A stretch of DNA of 64,000 bases from Xestospongia bergquistia. Lineage: Eukaryota > Porifera > Demospongiae > Haplosclerida > Petrosiidae. A model generated the notes under the pieces. It worked only from the letters and a program-made list of their open reading frames with translations, was not told where the DNA came from and searched no databases. Within the stretch, counting starts at the first letter, position 1, and every line of letters begins with the position of its first letter. The translations under genes were made by a program, and so were the position numbers. Positions 43,380 to 52,568 of this stretch are shown here, piece by piece. Location: positions 8,409,057 to 8,473,056 of the forward strand of contig OZ014415.1 in NCBI GenBank assembly GCA_963965975.1. The letters run 5' to 3'.

Positions 43380-44744
43380 TTACTTTAAAATTCCTACATA
43401 AACAATAGCAGCCACACCCAAACCAATCATTGGTAATATTCCTATTGCCATGACAACCACACGACACACTGCATCCTATAACAGTAACAATTGATGTTAA
43501 ATTGATAATGGTAATGTCCCAGCTTTTGCAATAGGAACTTAAACGATTAATGCACTACTTACAGGAGAAGACTGGAGTGGTATCTTTCGATTATAATTTC
43601 TACGCTGAGGAAAATCATTCTCCTCATTAGCATCTAATCCTTGTTTCTCCTGGATCAAAGCAGGAACTTTTTCAGGACGTGGGATATCTAGACACAAATA
43701 ACAAAAATTGGAACATCCCTTATATACAGCTATACCTTTATGATAGCGAACAGGATAAATATTGTATAGAGCCAACAAAAATACTACATAGCCAACAAGA
43801 GCAGTAATGAGTATTGTCACAATTCGAGCTTTATTGAAGTCGTTGGCGACAAAAGCCGGTAACATATGAACTGCTATCAACATTGTTATATCTGTTAAAG
43901 AAAATATATTATGTTTAGTAGTTAGTTTTATGTTTTAGTAGTTACAAGCAGGTATTGAGGCAAGGAAAATGCCAGTACCACCATGGGCAAAATTGAATAG
44001 CCCTCTCCTGTATGTGGGATAAAAATTGTAGTAAGAAAGGCTCCTGACTGACCATTTTGACTCTTCTTTTGGCCTAAAAACTGCAATAATTAACTGAAAA
44101 GAGAAATAAATGAGAGGAATCAAAATCCCAAATAACTTTGAAAGGATAGATGTATGGATTATCACTTACATTAAGTACTAAACCAAACAAAGCACACAAT
44201 CCTATTACTTGATGTGGTGTGTTAAGTGACTACAGATATAAGTAGAAGAGATGTCATTACACACATAGTTACCTGTGTTGTTAGCCAAGTGAATTCTGAA
44301 TGAAGTAAGACGAGAAGTAGAGAAATGAAGGCAATGATTACACCTAATAGCATGACTGTCAAGTGTGCCTGCATTAAATGGGACACATATAAACTAGTAA
44401 TATACTTTGTTTGCACAGAAGCACATAGCTTTGTAAAGGAGGAAGAAATATCTACACTATGTAATGCAGCATCAAGCAAAAACACCTTTGTGTATGACCA
44501 TATAAAGAATTATGTACTTAATTTTCCAAATATGGTCATGACTCATGAAGTGGTTTGTCTAATGCTGCAATAGCTTTTGTAAGGCAGTTGCATCTTCCTC
44601 CCTCCTTTGTAAGGCTATGAGCTACTTGTTTGTATAACTACTTACAAACATATATCCTTTGCCTGGAAGGATACTCTTGCACATCAATGCTATACTTATA
44701 CCAAACGGAAGAATCAAACACCAAGCACTTATCATTCCAATACC

Positions 44745-44784
<40 letters not shown>

Positions 44785-44936
44785 CATAAAACTCACAGCA
44801 TAAAATACAAGAGCACTAAATACTTACCATGTAATTTCAGTAATATTGTTAGCTCGAGATTTGTATCATTGTTGTTAGTATTTTGAGCAGACACACAAAC
44901 TCCTAAAATCAAAAGGAAAAACAGATTGAAAAACAT
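43380..44936 (-). CDS. cytochrome b561-domain membrane protein
   Basis: Eight exons give 295 residues: 44828-44936, 44646-44743, 44273-44368, 44170-44229, 43946-44093, 43736-43891, 43563-43687 and 43380-43475. The start is placed at the signal-like MFFNLFFLLILGVCVSA. A short Asn-rich stretch follows, then a b561-type core with hydrophobic helices and four His in the family pattern, about residues 36 (LHGIGM), 71 (AHLTVM), 107 (PHQVIG) and 158 (AHGGTG). These would bind two haems. A further helix after exon 6 precedes a polar Gln/Glu-rich stretch and a C-terminal helix. The family moves electrons across membranes, often from ascorbate to ferric iron or monodehydroascorbate. No DOMON or reelin domain is present, unlike many animal b561 proteins with signal peptides. 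The substrate cannot be told. PRR5 ends 113 bp upstream on the same strand. Confidence 0.85.
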
Positions 44937-45049
44937 CTTTGCAGTAAGAAAGGGAGGTGCTCTAATAAAAATCACAATTCAAAATTAACATCATTCATTA
45001 CTAGAATACTCAAAATATGAATATTAAAAAAATGTAAAGTTAAAATTGT

Positions 45050-46365
45050 TCATCTTTCAGGATCAAATAGAGTCTTCATGTCTGGACTGTTCAATCTTTG
45101 TGTTTGATTAATTAGTTTATCTTGTATTCCACCTAAACTACTATGTCGTTTGACGGAGGTTGTTACAGGTTGAACACCTATGTAAAAATAACATATTATT
45201 TATCAATAACATCTGTCTGTCTGTTTGTATAACCATTCATCCATTGTTTGACCCATCCACTCATTTTTTAATTTATCCATCCATCTGTCTATTTGTCTAT
45301 CTGTCTTCCATAATACTTAGTGGAGTCTGAGGTTCCATACAAAGATACGGATGAACAACTTTCTTAACAAGATTTTGCAACTGATAAAACTGATCACTGG
45401 GAGGGATCTTGTGAACGCTCTGAAGTACCAATAGCATTTGCTTTATTTCCGGTGGTATTGAGTCTACTGAGATACAATCATCCAATGCCTCTATTTTCAA
45501 ATAAATTATAAAATTTTAAAATGTTTAATGTACAAACCTGTTATGTTAGTTTTTAAAACCACAACATCACGAAAACTAATAATGGTAAGGGCACGCACAG
45601 ACAAGCCTTTAAGCTAGTAAGAAAATGATCTATATAACAGGCTTTTTTAGTATTTTAATTCACTTGAATAGGAGCAAAGAATGCCTGTAATGTTGGAAGT
45701 ATGGAAGTGTAGAATTGTGTCCAAACTTGTACTAATTTACTAAGGAGATGTGTGCCTATGGAGGGAGAGGAAGAATATAACAAAGAGTAAGAGAATAAAC
45801 TAATATATTACCTTGTTCCTCTACCACATCTTGTCGGAGAATGATCATACATTTCTTTAAGAGTTGTTCCTATTAGACGGATATATATATACAGAGAGAG
45901 AGAGAGGGAGAGAGAGAGAGAAACAGACAGACAGTTAAATAGATAGACAAATAGTAATATTATTGAAATGGACAGACAGACGGACAGATGATTATCACCT
46001 ACTTGATAAAATTCCCCCAAAAAGGGACCGATGCTAGACTTTGAGAGTTTTCTAGACAACAAGTGAATTTATCATATATGACACTAGCTGAGTGTATCAA
46101 CAATGACATATTATATGACTTACATTAATTTCTCATTCATAATAGGTAATTCTGTCACTAAATCTGGCAATCTCCTCAACTGAAACAATCTTGTCATGAT
46201 AGCATGCACGCTACAATATAAATAAAATAAATATCAAAACTTGTTTTATTTCATTACTGACATGCTCCAGTCCTCTCCCTTAAGTTCAGTTTGCCATTGG
46301 ACTTGTCTAGCGTCTTGTTCAGATAGATTGGCCAAGTAGACGTTAGAAGATTCCTTCTGGTTCAT
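45050..46365 (-). CDS. PRR5: PRR5/Protor-like mTORC2 subunit (HbrB domain)
   Basis: Eight exons in frame give 255 residues: 46262-46365, 46124-46210, 46003-46051, 45812-45869, 45664-45755, 45538-45613, 45317-45490 and 45050-45177. Family features are SIGPFLGEFYQ, QLLKKCMIILRQDVVEEQ, WTQFYTSILPTLQAFFAPIQ, the LSVRALTIISFRDVVVL block and LVKKVVHPYLCMEP. PRR5 (Protor-1) binds Rictor in mTOR complex 2, which phosphorylates AGC kinases such as Akt and SGK1. The protein is shorter than human PRR5 and lacks the long Pro-rich C-terminus. The donor of the penultimate exon (CTAA|GTATTA) is chosen to keep the frame into the last exon; reading through would give a stop a few codons later. The start is 127 bp from that of the divergent amidohydrolase gene. 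Confidence 0.85.
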
Positions 46366-46492
46366 TGGCGACACAGTTAAAAGCGTCGCCAACCTCGGGC
46401 TTCCTTAGTTGCTTAAGACTACTTAGGATTGCATTCCAGTAAATCCAAGGAACTGGGTGTGGCTGATATATGTACATGATACGTCTTCAAAT
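46366..46492. promoter_or_regulatory. divergent promoter region of PRR5 and the amidohydrolase gene
   Basis: Only 127 bp separate the two divergent start codons, so both promoters must lie here or overlap the 5' coding ends. The central part is GC-richer than its surroundings (GTCGCCAACCTCGGGCTTCC). No clear TATA box. Confidence 0.5.
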
Positions 46493-47314
46493 ATGTCTTC
46501 TAATCATAAATGGCTGCTAGCTGCATATCATGGCTCTTCTGTTGTCTGCAATAAAGAGGAGAATCTAAGAACTATGAATAAGCAGATGGAGAAGGCAAGT
46601 GCTGCTGGTGCTCAGCTCATTATCTTTCCAGAGCTATTCACAACTGGTTATATTCTTCCTAAAGGGCCTGAGGATATTAGAAGACTCGCTGAGGCCCATG
46701 ATGGTCCTTCTTTTCAAAAACTATCCCAGTGGGCAAAAGAACTGAGCATAGCAGTGATCTATGGTTATGCAGAAAGAGTTGATGGTAAAGACGTTAGTTT
46801 CTATAATTCTGCTCAATTTATTGATAAAGATGGAAAATCTTTAGCAAACTTCCACAAACTTCATCTTTGGCCTGCAATGGATATCCCAGCTTTTACACCA
46901 GGTTCACAAGAAGCTATCATTGATTACGAAGGCATAAAGATTGCTTTATTGATATGTTATGACATTGAGTTCCCTGAAATAGTTCGTTCTGTGGCCTTAA
47001 AGGGTGCTCATTTAATTGCAGTGCCTACAGCATGTGTTAATAAATTATCATCAGCAATAGTGTCAGCACGAGCATTGGAGAACCATCTTTTTGTTGCCAA
47101 TGTTAATCATTGTGGCATGGAATGTGGACAGAAGTACTTAACAGACAGTTGTGTTGTTGGTCCTACAGGAGACCCAATAGTGACTGCACGAGCTGATGAT
47201 GGAGACCAGCTTATATTAGCAGATATTGATATTGACCAGTGTCAGTTAGTACAGGAGACCAAGTCATATTTAAAAGCAAGAAGACCAGAACTGTATGGAG
47301 ACTTAGTTAAGTAA
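46493..47314 (+). CDS. nitrilase-superfamily carbon-nitrogen hydrolase
   Basis: Intronless, 273 residues from ATG 46493. Upstream in-frame codons to 46457 have no ATG. The catalytic triad of the superfamily is visible: Glu47 in IIFPELF, Lys122 in NFHKLHLW and Cys155 in LLICYDIEFPE. Length and the motif spacing fit aliphatic amidases and omega-amidase or beta-ureidopropionase-like branches. The enzymes hydrolyse amides or nitriles to acids and ammonia; the substrate here is unknown. No targeting peptide is evident, so it is probably cytosolic. Lack of introns is unusual beside spliced neighbours and could reflect retroposition or acquisition from a microbe. Base composition does not stand out by eye. 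AATAAA at 47521 is a possible polyadenylation signal. Confidence 0.88.
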   Translation: MSSNHKWLLAAYHGSSVVCNKEENLRTMNKQMEKASAAGAQLIIFPELFTTGYILPKGPEDIRRLAEAHDGPSFQKLSQWAKELSIAVIYGYAERVDGKDVSFYNSAQFIDKDGKSLANFHKLHLWPAMDIPAFTPGSQEAIIDYEGIKIALLICYDIEFPEIVRSVALKGAHLIAVPTACVNKLSSAIVSARALENHLFVANVNHCGMECGQKYLTDSCVVGPTGDPIVTARADDGDQLILADIDIDQCQLVQETKSYLKARRPELYGDLVK

Positions 47315-47597
47315 TTTACTGAACTTGATAATTTTACTAAAACTGATGAAAAATGGTAAATTTCTTTTTTGAAAACGTAAGATTATGTACAACTAGGAAA
47401 AAATATGTTATTAAATATAGTTCATTGTTATAAATGTAACAAATCACGTTGAGTCTTCCAATAATCACTGATTATAATTGATAAGTCTTCGTTATATTCA
47501 CTGCAAAATAAGCTAGTTCAAATAAAATGTATCCAGCTGTAACTCGTCCAATATTTCTTTCATTTTTTATCTGAGCTTCTTTCAGTTTTTGTTTTCA
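47315..47597. other. convergent 3' spacer
   Basis: 283 AT-rich bases between two convergent stop codons, with a plus-strand AATAAA at 47521. No gene seen. Confidence 0.5.
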
Positions 47598-50500
47598 TTA
47601 TAAACTTTTTCTTGTGGAAAATATACTGTAATCTTTTAAGCAATTCCAAAGATCTCTGTATGTTCTAGATCCATTACCTTTCTTTATCCATTCGCTAACA
47701 ATAAATTGAGTAGATTTAGAATCTCTTTGAGGAAAAAAAGGTTCTCCTAAAATTTGAGATAACTCCATAGAGTAAGAAGCAAAGACCATAGACAGATGCT
47801 CAATGTCTTCTACTGATAATGGTAAATCTGATTGTTGTGAATTAAAGATCTTGTCCGTAAAACTCTTTCTTAAGAGAAACAAGGGCTCAAATCCGGCAAG
47901 ATCTTCACAAGAGCATTGAAAAGCTTGTTCAGTTTTTCCCAATGTTGCAATAACATAGGATACAGGAATGACAGCAAGATCTGGGTCTTCATTGACATGA
48001 AATGTAGTCATACATGAAGGATGAAGTAGGTACTCCTGTGTATGTAGCTCAGGAGAGAGGTCTTCCTTTAAAGTCAGGATGTCTTGCACAATCTGTGAAC
48101 GCTTTCGGGCAAGTGCCAATTTTTTTTGGCGTGGACCATTCACTATAACTAGTATGGCTTCTCCTCTTAAGTGTGTAATGACAGATTGAATGTCTTTGTC
48201 TGTCCAATGAATGCCACCATTCCATATACGATAGCTACCATTCTGTTTATTGTAAGAAGACAATGGAGGGTCTGTAGAAGTTGCAGCAATAACTGGTAAC
48301 TGAGTACACAGATCCATGCTGAAAGTACAAGGAGGTTCTGACTGTACCAACCAGCCTAGTGTGAGGTCATGAGGAGAATTGGTATGTATCACAAGTCCTT
48401 GAGGTTGGATAGCTGGTAGCAAACCAGGAAAGAAGAAGAGTGGTTCTGATTTAGCATGTTGTCGCCTCTTCTTAACAATTGACATTTGAGAGACATCGCT
48501 ACATGTACCAAGGTATTTAAGAATATTCATAAACAGTGATGGATTGAAATCTTCAGCTTTAGAAACCAGTTCAGCAAATGAAGCTAACCCAACAGTACTT
48601 GAAGGTTTAAAGCTTCTAATAGCTCCTTGAACAATAGCTAATATGGTGTCAACCTCAAGAACCACCCAGCTTTGAGCAACATCTTCAACATTCTTTAAGA
48701 AGAGGATGTAACCATTTTGACACAAGGTTTTAAAAATGTCAGAGAGATCCTTTGTATCAGTAGGCAGAGGTGCATCATAAGCAATAATTCTTGCTGCAAT
48801 ATCTGACAGCTGACAATAGAGCTCTCCTTTTAACTGATCAACAGTAAAAGCTCTGAGAGCAATTGGAAGACTTTTGAGAGATAGAGATTGTTGAAGCATG
48901 TTGCCATGACAGCTTAAAAAGTTGAGTAACTTTGGCAAACCATATGGTTGTTCACAGTCTATATTGAAATGAATTACCTGAGTTGAGAGTAATTGCTTAC
49001 AATCAGGAATAGAAAGAGATAATAGATGTGTGGTAATAGCTTCTGATTCCACCATATCAATATTTTCTCCTTCTTTAATAGCAAAAAGGAGAGTTGGTTC
49101 TATAGTTGGATTCTTGACAAGATGCAACAAGGTACTTATAAATTGTAGCCAATAGTTTGATTGGTATTCTGCTGCAAGAACTCCTTGAAGGGAATCAATA
49201 CCCACAACAAAGACAGGACGTTCACATGAAAATACAGCATCTGATAAAACTCCGTCTAGATTGACAACAGAGTTGGTGACTTCATAAAAAATGGTATCAC
49301 CGAACACAAAATTGCTTTTGTAGAACAACCATACAGGTAGTTGATGACAAGATGTTATAAGATGCTGACTATCATCACCAATGCCAATTTGCTCTATTTG
49401 TCTAGCAAGGCAAACAGATTCTCCCAATAAAAATACTTTCATATATGAATACAATGGTAGGAAAGATTTCATGAATTTACAAGGTAATGGTGCAACCTCC
49501 AATAGCAATTCAGAATCAGCTCCGCAACGTATAAATTCAAGTAAGATGTCTTTGGTAATAGTGTTTGATCTTTTAGCATGCTGTAAAGGTGTCAGACCAA
49601 CAAGATCTTTAGACAATACTTGTTCAGGGTTTTTTGATAAGAGTTGCTTGATGATAGCGAAATGCCCTTTGTCACAGGCTAAATGTAATGGAAGATGACC
49701 CTTAAAGTCAGTTGTCATTACATCACAAAATTCTTCATCTGTGAGGAACTGAACAATCTCAGTGTGACCTTTCAGACATGCCCAATGAAGTGCAGTAAAT
49801 CCATTGCTACCTCTCTTCTGGGGGTCACAAATTACATTAAACACAAGATGGCGGACTATCTCAACATGACCTTGTTCTGCAGCTTGATCCAAGGGGCTAC
49901 TACCTAGTTCTTGGTGCCAATTTTGGTTGTATTTTGGATTCTCTAAAAGATACAGGAGTACTTCCATGTGACCTCCTTGACATGCTGCATGAATTCCTGT
50001 GGCACCTCCTTTTGTCTTTTTCATAGGGTCTGCATTTCGCTCTTCAATTAGATAACGGGTCAGTTCAAGGTGGCCATTTAAAATAGCCATGTGTAAAGGC
50101 ATAGCATTTTGACAGTTAGGAACCTCAAGCTCGTGTTGGCAGTCCTGAAGTAGAAATTTAACCACCTCTTCATGGCCATTAGAACAAGCTAGATGTAGAG
50201 GTGTCATCATTTTGTTTTTACTTGTTAACTTAATGTTACATTTGCGTTCTTTGATCAAATACTTGACAACATCTAGTTTTCCAAGCATACAAGCCTTTAA
50301 CAGTGGAGTAGTACCGGAATCTCCTTCCTGGCTAAAGATGTCTGGATTGCATTTTCGGTCTTCAAGTAAATACTTCATCACATTCATAGCACCGCCTTCA
50401 ATGGCATAATGCATAGCAGGAAACCCAACATCATTCAAAGCTTCAGGATCGAGATGCTTCTCTGTTATAAGAATTTTAATAATCTCCACCCAGTCATTAG

Positions 50501-51722
50501 TGGCAGCAAATGCAATTAACCCTTTTCCAGAGCTGGTTCCAATTAGAACATTACATTGTTTTTCTTTTATTAGATAATTAACTATGTCCAGCTGTCCATT
50601 TTTGGCGGCAACTATCACAGGTGTTTCACCTGCATTATCCAATAAATCAACATCAGCTTTCACTTCTTCACTTGTTAGATAAACAACAACATCCATGCGA
50701 CCTTTCATGGAAGCATAATGCAATGGAGCCCTGCCTGTCTCATCTTGAACATTGGGATTAAAGCCCTCTTTTATGCTACATAAAATCTTCACCACTTCTG
50801 TTCTTCCTTCTTGTGCTGCACAGGCTAATGGAGTCACACCAGCTCCATCTTTGACATGTGCAGGGCATTGTTGTTCCAAGACTAAGTATTGTACTAAGAC
50901 TACACTTCCTTGGAAAGAAGCTCCATGTAGCGCTACTCTTCCAGCGGCAACTTTACCATTGGCTAAAGCAGGATGATTAGGATCACAACCTTTTTCTTCA
51001 ACCAGATACTTCATGATGTCAACACTGCCACCATCTCCTGCTAACAGAGCAGGAGTCTTACTAAAATCATCTTCAGCATTAGGATTGCAGTTACACTCAT
51101 CAACCAAATATTTTAGAATATTTAAGTGACTATGTAGAGCTACAAAATGAACAGGGGATCTTTTGTCTTTTCGAGGCCCTGTTTTACTCTCAGGATCCAC
51201 ACCAGCTTTTTCAACTAGATACTTAACTATTTCTAAATTGCCATCTTTGGATGCTATGTGTAAGCAATTGAGCTCTTCTTCCACAGTAAGTTTAAGTGGA
51301 TCAAGATGGACATCCTCCACTAAATACCTCAGTAGCTCCAACCTTTGGTTAGCTACAGTTGTATGAAGGATAGTGTAACCATCGCTATTTGTTAGTCCAG
51401 TATTAAACTCACTAACAAATAACTTAACAAAATCTATATGTCCTTTTTGACAAGCAATATGAAGTGGTGTGTTCCCACTTTTATCAGGATCATCTAGTTT
51501 CGACAGTCCTTCTGATAGAAGATAATAAGCACCATCTAGATACCCGTGTTCTGCTACCACATGGAGTACAGTAAATCCTTTTTCTCTAGTATGTAATACG
51601 TCACAAAGATGACTGCTGTCAGAAAGAGTGGACTTGAATCCTTTTAAATCCTTGTTTCTAATGGTTTTCTTTAGTTCATCCAACATTATCTGAGGATCAT
51701 CACTAACGCCAATATCATCCAT
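47598..51722 (-). CDS. large ankyrin-repeat protein with degenerate Roc-COR-like region and C-terminal half death domain
   Basis: A single intronless frame of 1,374 residues. About residues 45-745 are some twenty ankyrin repeats, many with the pattern G.TPLH.A...GH...V.YL. The next part looks like a Roc-COR module that has lost its GTPase features. MKVFLLGESVCLARQIEQIG stands where a P-loop GxxxxGKS/T is expected but has no Lys-Ser/Thr; ERPVFVVGID and YWLQFISTLLHLV match the core strand and helix pattern; no G3 or G4 motif is seen. A COR-like winged-helix stretch follows (NGYILFLKN, SWVVLEVDTILAIV, LFFFPGLLPAI). The C-terminus (IVSEWIKKGNGSRTYRDLWN) resembles the last helices of a death domain. 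As I recall, such ankyrin-Roc proteins are expanded in sponges. A role in innate sensing or scaffolding is only a guess. Roc-COR is inferred by pattern, not by search. Confidence 0.8.
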   Translation of the reverse strand: MDDIGVSDDPQIMLDELKKTIRNKDLKGFKSTLSDSSHLCDVLHTREKGFTVLHVVAEHGYLDGAYYLLSEGLSKLDDPDKSGNTPLHIACQKGHIDFVKLFVSEFNTGLTNSDGYTILHTTVANQRLELLRYLVEDVHLDPLKLTVEEELNCLHIASKDGNLEIVKYLVEKAGVDPESKTGPRKDKRSPVHFVALHSHLNILKYLVDECNCNPNAEDDFSKTPALLAGDGGSVDIMKYLVEEKGCDPNHPALANGKVAAGRVALHGASFQGSVVLVQYLVLEQQCPAHVKDGAGVTPLACAAQEGRTEVVKILCSIKEGFNPNVQDETGRAPLHYASMKGRMDVVVYLTSEEVKADVDLLDNAGETPVIVAAKNGQLDIVNYLIKEKQCNVLIGTSSGKGLIAFAATNDWVEIIKILITEKHLDPEALNDVGFPAMHYAIEGGAMNVMKYLLEDRKCNPDIFSQEGDSGTTPLLKACMLGKLDVVKYLIKERKCNIKLTSKNKMMTPLHLACSNGHEEVVKFLLQDCQHELEVPNCQNAMPLHMAILNGHLELTRYLIEERNADPMKKTKGGATGIHAACQGGHMEVLLYLLENPKYNQNWHQELGSSPLDQAAEQGHVEIVRHLVFNVICDPQKRGSNGFTALHWACLKGHTEIVQFLTDEEFCDVMTTDFKGHLPLHLACDKGHFAIIKQLLSKNPEQVLSKDLVGLTPLQHAKRSNTITKDILLEFIRCGADSELLLEVAPLPCKFMKSFLPLYSYMKVFLLGESVCLARQIEQIGIGDDSQHLITSCHQLPVWLFYKSNFVFGDTIFYEVTNSVVNLDGVLSDAVFSCERPVFVVGIDSLQGVLAAEYQSNYWLQFISTLLHLVKNPTIEPTLLFAIKEGENIDMVESEAITTHLLSLSIPDCKQLLSTQVIHFNIDCEQPYGLPKLLNFLSCHGNMLQQSLSLKSLPIALRAFTVDQLKGELYCQLSDIAARIIAYDAPLPTDTKDLSDIFKTLCQNGYILFLKNVEDVAQSWVVLEVDTILAIVQGAIRSFKPSSTVGLASFAELVSKAEDFNPSLFMNILKYLGTCSDVSQMSIVKKRRQHAKSEPLFFFPGLLPAIQPQGLVIHTNSPHDLTLGWLVQSEPPCTFSMDLCTQLPVIAATSTDPPLSSYNKQNGSYRIWNGGIHWTDKDIQSVITHLRGEAILVIVNGPRQKKLALARKRSQIVQDILTLKEDLSPELHTQEYLLHPSCMTTFHVNEDPDLAVIPVSYVIATLGKTEQAFQCSCEDLAGFEPLFLLRKSFTDKIFNSQQSDLPLSVEDIEHLSMVFASYSMELSQILGEPFFPQRDSKSTQFIVSEWIKKGNGSRTYRDLWNCLKDYSIFSTRKSL

Positions 51723-52568
51723 TTTCTGCTAGCTGTGAAAGTTAGTCTAGACAGGGATATCACAGAGAGGGGTGTGAGCATCATGTGAGAGTGATATGAC
51801 TAAATAAAGGACTTACTTTACTAACAACTCTAATTAAGAATCACTAGGACAGAGGAAACTGTTTGCGGTGGTGGGCGCGTCATTAGCAAAAATAACATAA
51901 TACTTTTGTCTATGAATTCTATTGTATATTGTGCAATAAATAAAATATATAATCTAGCGTCAATGGTCTATTCAACAATAACATACTTTACACGAATAAC
52001 CAATTAAGTACAAGACAGTCTATTAAAGGAATTCCTGAAATAGTGGTCTATCATCATAACCTGCTGAGTTTGATAAGATCTAGATTGCTTGTGATTGTAT
52101 AATGAAATCCAGATATATTTCTTAGAAATTGTTTTATGTACTTGGCTCCTGGTTATATTACGAACAAGTACTATCTGTCTTCCACTAATCAGATAAGCTG
52201 CTGATATATTGTGTAATCCCTGACAAGTAATGAACAATTTAATTTAATAATTAATGTGATTAGTGTATCATTTTAAAATACTGTAAAATGTTCATAACTA
52301 TATTGACTAGACACATAGAACAGCTTACCAGTAAATATAACTAGTAAGTAAAAAAAAAACAAAGAAAATTGAACCTAAATGTCAAAATTGAACTGCTATT
52401 CACACTCAAAATATGAACATAAATAGAAGCAGCTGTCCAACATATAAATATATCGACATTTTAAAAGTAATAGTAGTTGTTATGACACAAACTACAACGA
52501 AAAGATTACCAGATAAACAAACAACAGAAATAAGAAGTTAGTTAATAGCTGTACAATGAAGGTAGTTG
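51723..52568. other. spacer between the ankyrin gene and AP-1 mu
   Basis: 846 AT-rich bases before the ankyrin start and after the AP-1 mu stop (both minus). The part nearest the ankyrin start has a GC-richer patch (GGTGGGCGCGTCATT near 51870), a possible promoter element. A short open frame at 52004-52237 (minus) has no support. Confidence 0.5.

Noticed and set aside
46457..46492. Longer amidohydrolase N-terminus
   Set aside because: The upstream codons contain no ATG and would begin with GTG, which is not expected in an animal nuclear gene.
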